Shown: piece after piece, positions 1 to 5,728 of the stretch | How the letters are laid out: each line of letters begins with the position of its first letter | Position numbering within the stretch: the first letter of the stretch is position 1 | Source: Sulfuritalea sp. | GTDB taxonomy: Bacteria; Pseudomonadota; Gammaproteobacteria; Burkholderiales; Rhodocyclaceae | Assembly (NCBI GenBank): GCA_021738105.1 | Contig: JAIPCS010000184.1 | Location: 1-6,511 of the forward strand | DNA: 6,511 nucleotides | Reading direction: 5' to 3' | The notes under the pieces: generated by a model | Database searches by the model: none | Told to the model about the DNA's origin: nothing | Seen by the model: the letters and a program-made list of their open reading frames with translations, nothing else | Made by a program: the position numbers and the translations under genes

Positions 1-356
1 GGCAAACCGGTGAATACACCTTTGCCCTCGTGAGCCACCGGCGAAGTCTTGCCGTGCATGAGCCGCTTGGCATGCACGATTTCGCCGCCGAATGCCGCGC
101 CGATGCTTTGGTGACCCAGGCAAACGCCAAGCAGCGGTATCTTGCCGGCGAATTCGGTGATTGTCGCGACCGATATTCCGGCTTGCGCCGGGGTGCAAGG
201 GCCGGGCGAGATGACAATGCGGTCCGGCTGCATGGCGACGATTTCCTTCACCGTGATGGCATCGTTGCGAAAGACTTTGACGTCCTCACCGAGTTCGCCG
301 AAATACTGCACCAGGTTGTAGGTGAAGCTGTCGTAGTTATCGATCATCAAAAGCAT
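1..356 (-). CDS. trpG: Anthranilate synthase component II, glutamine amidotransferase subunit (partial, C-terminus beyond window)
   Basis: This subunit hydrolyses glutamine and passes ammonia to TrpE, which uses it to turn chorismate into anthranilate, the first committed step of tryptophan synthesis in the cytosol. The 118 visible residues open with [17 protein letters not shown], the classic start of class I glutamine amidotransferases. They include the oxyanion-loop motif SPGPCTP (residues 50-56) and the nucleophile motif GVCLGHQ with Cys79. HGKTSPV follows at 102-107, a signature of TrpG/PabA. The His-Glu part of the catalytic triad lies beyond the window edge. The ATG at 354-356 has a strong Shine-Dalgarno sequence, AGGGAGG at 362-368, five bases upstream. 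The trpE stop codon ends 13 bases before this start, so the two subunits are co-transcribed. Some bacteria share this subunit with aminodeoxychorismate synthase (PabA role). The pairing with trpE makes the tryptophan role primary. Confidence 0.96.
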   Translation of the reverse strand, partial: MLLMIDNYDSFTYNLVQYFGELGEDVKVFRNDAITVKEIVAMQPDRIVISPGPCTPAQAGISVATITEFAGKIPLLGVCLGHQSIGAAFGGEIVHAKRLMHGKTSPVAHEGKGVFTGL

Positions 357-369
357 GGCAGCCTCCCTG

Positions 370-1869
370 TCAGTCAAAACGCGTATCGAGGCCGGCTTCG
401 GCCATCTCGGCGGCACGCAACTGGGCGCGTGCCTTGCTCAGCGTTTCCTGCCATTCCGAATCGGGATCCGAATCGGCGACGATGCCGGCACCGGCCTGGA
501 CATGAATTTGTCCATCCTTGATGACGGCGGTACGGATCGCAATGCACAGATCCATGTCACCGTTGAAGCCGAGGTAGCCGACGCTGCCGGAATAGATGCC
601 GCGCTTCGAGGGTTCCAACTCGTCGATGATTTCCATGGCCCGCACTTTCGGTGCACCGGAAACCGTACCGGCGGGGAAGGTGGCCTTGAGTACGCCCAGG
701 GCGCTTTCATCGTCTTTCAGCTCGGCCTCGACATTGGACACGATGTGCATCACGTGCGAGTAACGCTCGACGATGAACTGGTCGTTGACTTTGACCGTGC
801 CGGTCTTGGCGATGCGGCCGATGTCGTTGCGCCCCAGGTCGAGCAGCATCAGGTGCTCGGCGCGCTCTTTCGGGTCGGCCAGCAGATCAGCGGCCAGCGC
901 CTCGTCTTCGGCAACAGTGGCGCCGCGTCTGCGCGTACCGGCGATGGGCCTCACGGTGACGCGCTTGGTGCCATGCATCTGGCTGTTTTCTTCCTCAACA
1001 CGGACCAGAATCTCGGGCGAGGCGCCGACCACATGAAAGTCCTCGAAGTTGAAATAGAACATGTAGGGCGAGGGGTTCAGCGTGCGCAGTGCCCGGTAGA
1101 GCGCCAGAGGGCTGGCGGCAAAAGGTTTGCTCATGCGCTGCGAGAGCACCACTTGCATGATGTCGCCCTCGACGATGTATTCCTTGGCGCGTCGCACTGC
1201 GGCCTTGAAGGCTTCTTCGCCGAATTCGGAAACTGCGGGCGCGGAACGGGTGTGCACTTCGGCGGGAATCGTCACCGGTGCGCGCAGTTTTGCCAGCAAT
1301 TCCTTGAGTCTGGCCTGGGCCTGTTTCCATGCGCCGGGAAATCCCGGCTCGGCATACACCACCAGCGTCAATTTGCCGGAGAGGTTGTCGACGATGGCGA
1401 TCTCTTCGGAAAGCAGCAGCAGGATGTCGGGCACGCCGAGTGGATCGGGTGTCTTCCTTTGCGCCAGTTTGGTTTCGATGTAGCGCACCGTGTCGTAGCC
1501 GAAAGCCCCCACCAGCCCGCCGCAGAAGCGTGGCAGTCCGGGCAGATCGGGAACCTTGAAGCGAGACATGAACTCGCTGATGTAGCTCATCGGATTGGTG
1601 TGGTCGCGCCGCTCGGCGACGCGGTTGCCTGTGAGCAGCATGATGGCGCCATCGACCACGGCGATACGCGTGCTGGCGGCCAGGCCGATGAATGAGTAGC
1701 GACCGAAGCGCTCGCCGCCCTGCACGGATTCGAGCAGGTAGGAGTAGGGATCGTTGGCCAGCTTGAGATAGATGGACAGCGGTGTGTCGAGGTCGGCAAA
1801 CGTCTCGAGCGTCACCGGAATACGGTTATAGCCCTCCGCCGCAAGGCGGTTGAATTCGGATTCAATCAT
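370..1869 (-). CDS. trpE: Anthranilate synthase component I
   Basis: The enzyme aminates chorismate and eliminates pyruvate to give anthranilate, using ammonia supplied by TrpG. At 499 residues it has the usual full length. The N-terminal domain carries the LLES motif (residues 45-48), part of the tryptophan feedback-inhibition site in known TrpE proteins, so allosteric control is probably intact. The chorismate-binding domain shows [46 protein letters not shown] (401-408), [10 protein letters not shown] (438-447) and [10 protein letters not shown] (460-469). All are typical, and they separate TrpE from isochorismate synthases and most PabB proteins. The ATG at 1867-1869 has GGAG at 1875-1878, five bases upstream. 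The gene follows a 166-bp leader that encodes a Trp-rich peptide, and it precedes trpG by 13 bases, so expression is probably set by attenuation in that leader. No defect is visible. Confidence 0.97.
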   Translation of the reverse strand: MIESEFNRLAAEGYNRIPVTLETFADLDTPLSIYLKLANDPYSYLLESVQGGERFGRYSFIGLAASTRIAVVDGAIMLLTGNRVAERRDHTNPMSYISEFMSRFKVPDLPGLPRFCGGLVGAFGYDTVRYIETKLAQRKTPDPLGVPDILLLLSEEIAIVDNLSGKLTLVVYAEPGFPGAWKQAQARLKELLAKLRAPVTIPAEVHTRSAPAVSEFGEEAFKAAVRRAKEYIVEGDIMQVVLSQRMSKPFAASPLALYRALRTLNPSPYMFYFNFEDFHVVGASPEILVRVEEENSQMHGTKRVTVRPIAGTRRRGATVAEDEALAADLLADPKERAEHLMLLDLGRNDIGRIAKTGTVKVNDQFIVERYSHVMHIVSNVEAELKDDESALGVLKATFPAGTVSGAPKVRAMEIIDELEPSKRGIYSGSVGYLGFNGDMDLCIAIRTAVIKDGQIHVQAGAGIVADSDPDSEWQETLSKARAQLRAAEMAEAGLDTRFD

Positions 1870-1905
1870 GGGAACTCCACAAGTACGACTGCTGCAATGA
1901 CAGGA

Positions 1906-1930
1906 TCGCGGTCGGAACGTGCCGCCGCGA
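1906..1930 (-). promoter_or_regulatory. Strong hairpin between trpL and trpE (candidate attenuator stem 3:4)
   Basis: On the minus strand TCGCGG (1930-1925) pairs perfectly with CCGCGA (1911-1906). An inner CGG (1924-1922) pairs with CCG (1915-1913). One A (1912) bulges and the loop is CACGTT. This gives nine nearly all G-C pairs, about 37 bases before the trpE start. By position it would be the terminator stem of an attenuator. The following bases, TCCTGTCATT, are only moderately T-rich, so a classical intrinsic terminator is not demonstrated. The stem is seen in the sequence; its regulatory role is inferred. Confidence 0.45.
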
Positions 1931-1940
1931 GGGAAATCAG

Positions 1941-1955
1941 GCGCTCAGATAGCGC
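1941..1955 (-). promoter_or_regulatory. Small hairpin at the trpL stop codon
   Basis: GCGCT (1955-1951) and AGCGC (1945-1941) form a perfect five-pair stem around the loop ATCTG. The leader-peptide TGA stop (1947-1945) straddles loop and stem, so a ribosome finishing the leader would melt it. It shares bases 1953-1955 with two alternative pairings: the upstream stem 1954-1989, and CCGCG (1957-1953) with CGCGG (1929-1925). It may therefore be one state of a switch. The function is inferred. Confidence 0.3.
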
Positions 1956-2034
1956 GGGAGAGCCAGGGCCGCCAGGGCCAGGCCTCCGCCCCGAGGGCAT
2001 GTTTCCGTGTCATGTGCAAATTGCGGTGGAGCAT
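1945..2034 (-). CDS. trpL: trp operon leader peptide (Trp-rich, candidate attenuator)
   Basis: This is a 29-codon reading frame from ATG 2034-2032 to TGA 1947-1945, or 22 codons if translation begins at the in-frame ATG 2013-2011. Near its end it reads WPWRPW, three Trp codons within six. Such a density directly before trpE is the hallmark of leader peptides that sense charged tRNA-Trp by ribosome stalling. Enteric trpL has two adjacent Trp codons, and attenuation is also reported for Pseudomonas putida trpE. The peptide itself would have no catalytic role. Neither start has a good Shine-Dalgarno sequence. The upstream ATG begins one base after the gph TGA (2038-2036), so reinitiation by ribosomes leaving gph is plausible, and the longer form was chosen for that reason. 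Two of the Trp codons sit in a tandem 9-bp repeat. Possible switching hairpins lie within and after the frame. The frame is directly visible; its function is inferred from composition and position. Confidence 0.7.
   Translation of the reverse strand: MLHRNLHMTRKHALGAEAWPWRPWLSRAI
1954..1989 (-). promoter_or_regulatory. Hairpin enclosing the leader Trp codons (candidate stem 1:2)
   Basis: GCGGAGGCC (1989-1981) can pair with GGCTCTCCCGC (1964-1954) through nine base pairs with two single-base bulges (T1961 and C1958). The first two Trp codons (1980-1978, 1974-1972) lie in the loop and the third (1965-1963) at the base of the 3' arm. A ribosome stalled on these codons would prevent this stem from forming. 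The 3' arm includes CCGCG (1957-1953), complementary to CGCGG (1929-1925) in the downstream hairpin. This matches the logic of a 1:2 / 2:3 / 3:4 attenuator. The pairing was worked out by eye and no energies were calculated. Confidence 0.35.
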
Positions 2035-2035
2035 G

Positions 2036-2719
2036 TCAGGCAGTTTTCCGTGAGTCGAAAAAGTCGGCGCTGGCGATACGGTGAGCGGCATCGAGCAGCG
2101 ACGAGACTATAGCATCGCAGTCGATTCCTTGCACGTCTTCGCCCTCGTTGTAGCCGTAAGGCACCAGGAATACCGGACAGCCAGCGGCGCGCGCGGCTGC
2201 AGCATCATGCTTGGAGTCGCCGATGTGCAGGTTCTCCGCGGGTGCGGTGCCGAGCCGCTGACAGGCATGCAGCAAGGGCATCGGGTGCGGCTTTTTCTCC
2301 GGCAGGCTGTCCCCGGAAACCGCAAAATTGAACCAGATCGACAAGTGTGTCGCGCTCAGCAATGGCTCGGTGAAGGCAGCGGCCTTGTTGGTGATCACCG
2401 CCAGCGGCAAACCCGCCGCACGCAGTGCCTGCAGCCCTTCGAGTACGCCGGGAAAGGGCTTCGAACAGCGGCCGTTTTCGATGGCGTAGTGCTTCTTGAA
2501 TATGCCCTGGGCCTGTTCCAGAGCGGCGGCGTCAAGATCGGGCAGGCAGCGTTCAACCAGCTTCGGAATGCCGCGACCGACAAACGCCGCGACAGTTTCG
2601 ATTTCAAATTCGGGCCGTCCGAGTTCGCGCATCATGCCGTTGGCAGCCGCGGCGAGGTCGGGGACGGTATCGAGCAGGGTGCCATCGAGATCGATGGTGA
2701 CGGAGCGGATGGTTTTCAT
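2036..2719 (-). CDS. gph: Phosphoglycolate phosphatase, HAD superfamily
   Basis: It hydrolyses 2-phosphoglycolate, which arises from Rubisco oxygenation or DNA 3'-end repair, to glycolate and phosphate in the cytosol. The 227-residue protein has all four HAD motifs: DLDGTLLDT with nucleophile Asp10 and acid/base Asp12, the motif II region VITNK (Thr110), Lys142/Lys143 of EKKPHP, and GDSKHD (167-172) for Mg2+ binding. A helical cap domain lies between motifs I and II, as in Gph/PGP enzymes, and the length is normal. The start ATG 2717-2719 has no clear Shine-Dalgarno sequence. In many Beta- and Gammaproteobacteria gph lies between rpe and trpE. Here trpE follows, but the upstream neighbour is a catabolic gene instead of rpe. 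Substrate choice among HAD phosphatases is hard to read from sequence, so the name leans on the trp linkage. Confidence 0.88.
   Translation of the reverse strand: MKTIRSVTIDLDGTLLDTVPDLAAAANGMMRELGRPEFEIETVAAFVGRGIPKLVERCLPDLDAAALEQAQGIFKKHYAIENGRCSKPFPGVLEGLQALRAAGLPLAVITNKAAAFTEPLLSATHLSIWFNFAVSGDSLPEKKPHPMPLLHACQRLGTAPAENLHIGDSKHDAAAARAAGCPVFLVPYGYNEGEDVQGIDCDAIVSSLLDAAHRIASADFFDSRKTA
2106..2114 (-). promoter_or_regulatory. Candidate extended -10 promoter for trpL-trpE-trpG inside the gph 3' end
   Basis: The minus strand reads TGC TATAGT, an extended -10 with five of six bases matching TATAAT and the TG dinucleotide correctly spaced. The hexamer 17 bases upstream (GTGCAA) matches the -35 consensus poorly, which extended -10 promoters tolerate. 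Transcription would start near 2099, about 65 bases before the first leader ATG. That is a sensible leader RNA length and would let trp genes be expressed apart from gph. This rests on the motif alone. Confidence 0.28.
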
Positions 2720-2740
2720 GGGCGCGACGATAGCACGGCT

Positions 2741-2773
2741 TTTCGATGGTGTTCGAAAGGGCGTGGATGCCCT
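2741..2773 (-). other. Two short adjoining inverted repeats in the gap upstream of gph
   Basis: On the minus strand, AGGGC (2773-2769) and GCCCT (2762-2758) form a five-pair stem with a six-base loop, followed by only two further T residues. Directly after it, TTTCGA (2758-2753) and TCGAAA (2746-2741) form a second six-pair stem with a six-base loop. They lie 36 bases beyond the stop of the beta-keto acid cleavage gene and could mark the end of the catabolic operon. The first is at best a weak terminator because the T-run is short. The second could equally be an operator-like dyad near the gph start. Confidence 0.22.
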
Positions 2774-2808
2774 GATAGCACGAATTTATCGGTGTTTGAC
2801 TTGGGGTT

Positions 2809-3693
2809 TTATGGTCCGGCGAGCCCCAGTGCCACGCGGGCTTCGGCGGGGCTGGCAACCTCGCGCCCGGCGTTGCGCGCGCATTGTGCGAGTGCTTCGA
2901 TCAACACGCCGTTGCCGCTGGCGCGGCTACCGTCCGGCAGATAGAAGGTGTCCTCGAGACCGCTGCGCAGCATGCCGCCCAATTCGGCGACGCGCTGGTG
3001 CAGCGGCCAGATCTCCTGGCGACCGATCAGGGTGGCCTGCCATGGTGAATCCGGCTCGATCCAGCGCAGCAGCAATTGCAGCAAGTCGGCGTCGATCGGC
3101 ATGCCCGAGGCCACGCCCATGACGAAATTGTATTCGGCTTGATCCGCGAGTTGTGGTGACATCGCAGCCTGGCGATACATGCCGACCGAACGCACGATGC
3201 CGACATCGAAGCATTCGAACTCGGGACGGGTGCCGGTTTCCGCCATCACGTCGAGAAAGGCCTGCACCTTTTCCACGGGATTGTCGAAGACCATGGGCGG
3301 CCAGGCCCAGTGCCCGTCGTTGCGCAATTTCAGATAGTTCAGCGTGCCGGCATTGCAGGCGGCGATCTCCGGCTTGACGCGGCGGATGCAGGCGGCGGGG
3401 CCAGAAATGTCGGCGCCGATCACGCCGGTGGTGAGGTTGATGATGACACCGGGGCAGGCGTCTCGAATCGCGTCGATAATCTCGGCCGCGACGTTCGGGT
3501 CCCAGGAGGGCAGGTGACCCATGCCCGGCTCCTGGCGTCGCAAATGCACATGCATGATGGCCGCACCCGCGTCATAGGCTTCTTTCGCCGCTGTCGCCAT
3601 CTGCTGTGGGGTGACAGGCACCGGGTGTTGTTGCGGATCGGTCAGAACGCCGGTCAGCGCGCAGGTCAGAACGGCTTTGTCAGTGGCTTGCAT
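2809..3693 (-). CDS. Beta-keto acid cleavage enzyme (BKACE / DUF849 family)
   Basis: Family members, first known from 3-keto-5-aminohexanoate cleavage (Kce) in lysine fermentation, condense a beta-keto acid with acetyl-CoA and release acetoacetate plus a shortened acyl-CoA, using a Zn2+-dependent TIM barrel. The 294-residue protein has the expected length. HVHLR gives the Zn ligands His48 and His50. NLTTG (86-90), AGTLNY (115-120) and PEFECFDVG (157-165) line the barrel. RSGLED places Arg243, Glu247 and Asp248 at the spacing of Kce Arg226, Glu230 and Asp231. The residue after HVHLR is Arg53, where many members have Asp. The start overlaps the carboxylase stop by one base (TAATG), with GAGGAG five bases upstream, indicating translational coupling. 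The physiological substrate cannot be read from sequence. The neighbours suggest a beta-keto acid from branched-chain or terpenoid acid breakdown. It is often auto-annotated as a 3-keto-5-aminohexanoate cleavage protein, which would be misleading here. Confidence 0.88.
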   Translation of the reverse strand: MQATDKAVLTCALTGVLTDPQQHPVPVTPQQMATAAKEAYDAGAAIMHVHLRRQEPGMGHLPSWDPNVAAEIIDAIRDACPGVIINLTTGVIGADISGPAACIRRVKPEIAACNAGTLNYLKLRNDGHWAWPPMVFDNPVEKVQAFLDVMAETGTRPEFECFDVGIVRSVGMYRQAAMSPQLADQAEYNFVMGVASGMPIDADLLQLLLRWIEPDSPWQATLIGRQEIWPLHQRVAELGGMLRSGLEDTFYLPDGSRASGNGVLIEALAQCARNAGREVASPAEARVALGLAGP

Positions 3694-5642
3694 TACGTCT
3701 CCTCAATCTTCAGTTCGACCAATACGGCACCGGCTTCAATCTGATCACCAACTCGTGCCCGGACTGCGACAACCTTACCGGCAGCGTTGGCCGTGACACG
3801 CATTTCCATTTTCATGGCTTCGATGATGGCCAGGGTTTGCCCTGCGATCACCGTGTCACCAGCGCCGACTTTCAGGCTTGCAACGGTACCGGCGACGGCC
3901 GCATTGGCGTAGCGCGGATCGTGTTCGGTGGTGACAACGGGGACGGGTGAGGCCTCCTTGAAGACGAACACCGCCGCTTCGCGGGCCAGAAAAAGTCTGT
4001 CGTCCACGTGCTGCGCGATGGCATGGCGCATCATTCCGTCTTGCGTGTAACGCAAGCTGCTGTCTTCTATCGCCTGCCATTGCATTTGAGTTGCCGTGTC
4101 GCCATCGCCGACTTTTAAGCAGTATCCCTCCGACGCGATGCGCAGTCGCTTCGTTTCGTCGCCGCAGATCAGTGTCAGGTCGAATCCGGCGACGCTGGCA
4201 GAACGCCAGCCGCTCTGACCGGCAAACAGCGCGGCGGCCAGTTGCCAATCGGCATCTGTCGGCTGCGGGCGTTTCAGGATGGCCTCGCCTTCGGTGACCC
4301 ATTCGTCGAGCAGCGCGGTGTGCAGGCTCGCGGTGCGGAACCGGTCGTGGTTGATCAGGTCGCGCAGAAAGCGGCCGTTGGTGTGGAGTCCGAGCAAGGG
4401 CGCATCTTCCAGCGCCGCCGTCAGACGCCGGATCGCGTCGCCGCGATCTCGCCCGTGAGCAATCACTTTCGCCAGCATCGGGTCATAGTGAGGCGTGATC
4501 GTATCTCCCTGAACAATACCGGTATCGATTCGCAGGCCGGGTCGCAGCGCATCATCCGGGCGGAAACGCAGCACCGTTCCGGTCTGCGGTGCAAAACCCG
4601 AATAGGGATCTTCGGCGTAGAGTCGCGCTTCAATGGCATGGCCGTCGAATCGGATTTCCTCCTGGCGCAGTGGCAGCGGTTCGCCGGCTGCGACGCGCAA
4701 CTGCCACTCGACCAGATCCAGTCCGGTGATCATTTCGGTGACCGGGTGCTCGACTTGCAGGCGCGTATTCATTTCGAGAAAGTAGTGACGTAGATCCCGA
4801 TCAACGATGAACTCGACCGTACCCGCACCACGATAATCGACAGCCAGTGCAGCGGCAACGGCATCGTGTCCCATGGCTGCGCGCATTTCGGGTGTGACGA
4901 TGGGCGAGGGTGCCTCCTCGATGACCTTCTGGCGCCGGCGTTGGGCGGTGCAGTCACGTTCGCCCAGATGCACGGCATTGCCGTGGGCGTCGGCAAAAAT
5001 CTGGATTTCGATATGCCGGCTGTCGAGAATCAGGCGCTCCAGCATCAGCGTCGCGTTGCCGAAAGCGGCGAGGGCCTCACGTCGTGCGCCGGCCAGCGCT
5101 TCTGCCAGTTCTCCGGCATTGAGCGCGGGTCGCAGGCCGCGACCGCCGCCGCCGGCAACGGCCTTGACCAGCAGCGGATAACCGAGCCTGTCCGCTTCGA
5201 CACGCAGTACTTCGTCGCTTTGATCTTCACCCAGGTAGGCCGGGGCGGTGGGCACACCGGCGGCAAGCATGCGCCGCTTGGCATCGGCCTTGTCGCCCAT
5301 CGCGGTAATGGCGGCCGGAGGCGGGCCGATAAACACCAGGCCTGCGTCAAGACAGGCTTGGGCGAAGCCGGCGTTCTCGCTGAGGAAGCCGTAACCCGGA
5401 TGTATCGCGTCGGCACCGGTACGCTTTGCTGCATTCAGGACGGCTGCGATGTCCAGGTAGGACCCGGCGGCCGGTGCGGGGCCGATGTGTACTGCTTCAT
5501 CGGCCAGTTTCACGTGAAGTGCATCAACATCGGCGTCAGAGTAAACCGCGACCGTGCGGTAGCCCAGCGTGCGAGCCGTACGCATGATGCGGCAGGCGAT
5601 CTCGCCGCGATTGGCAATCAGTATCTTGGTATAAGTACTCAA
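3693..5642 (-). CDS. Acyl-CoA carboxylase alpha subunit (biotin carboxylase plus biotin carrier), 3-methylcrotonyl-/geranyl-CoA type
   Basis: This subunit carboxylates its own biotin with ATP and bicarbonate; a separate beta subunit then transfers CO2 to the acyl-CoA. Its 649 residues match the MCC/geranyl-CoA carboxylase alpha family. The biotin carboxylase N-domain opens with KILIANRGEIACR. The ATP-grasp domain has Lys118, Lys160, a GGGGRG loop (164-169), Glu277, Glu290, Asn292, Arg294 and Glu298. A BC C-domain extends to about 445, a linking region to about 570, and a biotinyl domain ends the protein with EAMKME (biotin site Lys611). The usual QRRHQK motif reads QRRRQK: residue 237 is Arg instead of the near-invariant ATP-contacting His. 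The start is TTG (5642-5640), forced by an in-frame TGA at 5669-5667 and no upstream ATG, with AAAAGG seven bases upstream. AtuF-like or LiuD-like identity is unresolved; the AtuD-like dehydrogenase next door slightly favours the former. The beta subunit is not in the window. Confidence 0.9.
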   Translation of the reverse strand: MSTYTKILIANRGEIACRIMRTARTLGYRTVAVYSDADVDALHVKLADEAVHIGPAPAAGSYLDIAAVLNAAKRTGADAIHPGYGFLSENAGFAQACLDAGLVFIGPPPAAITAMGDKADAKRRMLAAGVPTAPAYLGEDQSDEVLRVEADRLGYPLLVKAVAGGGGRGLRPALNAGELAEALAGARREALAAFGNATLMLERLILDSRHIEIQIFADAHGNAVHLGERDCTAQRRRQKVIEEAPSPIVTPEMRAAMGHDAVAAALAVDYRGAGTVEFIVDRDLRHYFLEMNTRLQVEHPVTEMITGLDLVEWQLRVAAGEPLPLRQEEIRFDGHAIEARLYAEDPYSGFAPQTGTVLRFRPDDALRPGLRIDTGIVQGDTITPHYDPMLAKVIAHGRDRGDAIRRLTAALEDAPLLGLHTNGRFLRDLINHDRFRTASLHTALLDEWVTEGEAILKRPQPTDADWQLAAALFAGQSGWRSASVAGFDLTLICGDETKRLRIASEGYCLKVGDGDTATQMQWQAIEDSSLRYTQDGMMRHAIAQHVDDRLFLAREAAVFVFKEASPVPVVTTEHDPRYANAAVAGTVASLKVGAGDTVIAGQTLAIIEAMKMEMRVTANAAGKVVAVRARVGDQIEAGAVLVELKIEET

Positions 5643-5649
5643 TTCAAAA

Positions 5650-5655
5650 CCTTTT
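5650..5655 (-). promoter_or_regulatory. Ribosome binding site supporting the TTG start of the carboxylase
   Basis: AAAAGG on the minus strand ends seven bases before TTG 5642-5640. With the upstream in-frame stop at 5669-5667, and the next in-frame ATG lying inside the conserved biotin carboxylase N-domain (residue 20), this site fixes the TTG as the only sensible start. Confidence 0.6.
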
Positions 5656-5657
5656 AG

Positions 5658-5684
5658 CCACAGAGGTCACAGAGGCCACAGAGA
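5658..5684. repeat. Three tandem 9-bp repeats, CCACAGAGG type
   Basis: On the plus strand the units CCACAGAGG (5658-5666), TCACAGAGG (5667-5675) and CCACAGAGA (5676-5684) follow each other without spacers, differing at the first or last base only. They fill a third of the 86-bp gap between the dehydrogenase and carboxylase genes and end just upstream of the carboxylase ribosome binding site. The sequence resembles a short dispersed intergenic repeat (CACAGAG every nine bases) that I recall from many bacterial genomes. Its function is not established as far as I know. Confidence 0.75.
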
Positions 5685-5728
5685 ACGGCCAAAGCTCTTT
5701 TCTGCACCTTTTATGGCTTGCCTTGGTT

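Noticed and set aside
355..1695. Plus-strand open frame of 446 codons opposite trpE
   Set aside because: Its protein shows no family motifs and is low-complexity and His/Gly/Ala-rich, as expected from the antisense of a high-GC gene. The minus strand encodes a complete, fully conserved TrpE.
1870..1905. Classical Rho-independent terminator before trpE
   Set aside because: The GC hairpin at 1906-1930 is followed by TCCTGTCATT, not a T-run, so I list it only as a candidate attenuator stem.
2809..3693. HMG-CoA lyase, expected after a methylcrotonyl-CoA carboxylase
   Set aside because: The sequence has the BKACE hallmarks (HVHLR, NLTTG, RSGLED) and lacks the HMG-CoA lyase signature. It is a different TIM-barrel family with a different reaction.
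3693..5642. AccC of acetyl-CoA carboxylase, or pyruvate carboxylase
   Set aside because: AccC is about 450 residues without a fused biotin domain, and pyruvate carboxylase is much longer with a transferase domain. The 649-residue biotin carboxylase plus carrier layout fits acyl-CoA carboxylase alpha subunits.
4866..5657. Plus-strand open frame of 263 codons opposite the carboxylase, and similar ones at 2081-2944 and 3310-3744
   Set aside because: All mirror conserved minus-strand genes, lack recognisable domains and have no convincing ribosome binding sites. They are codon-bias shadows.
5658..5684. CRISPR array
   Set aside because: The repeats are 9 bp, directly abutting and without spacers.
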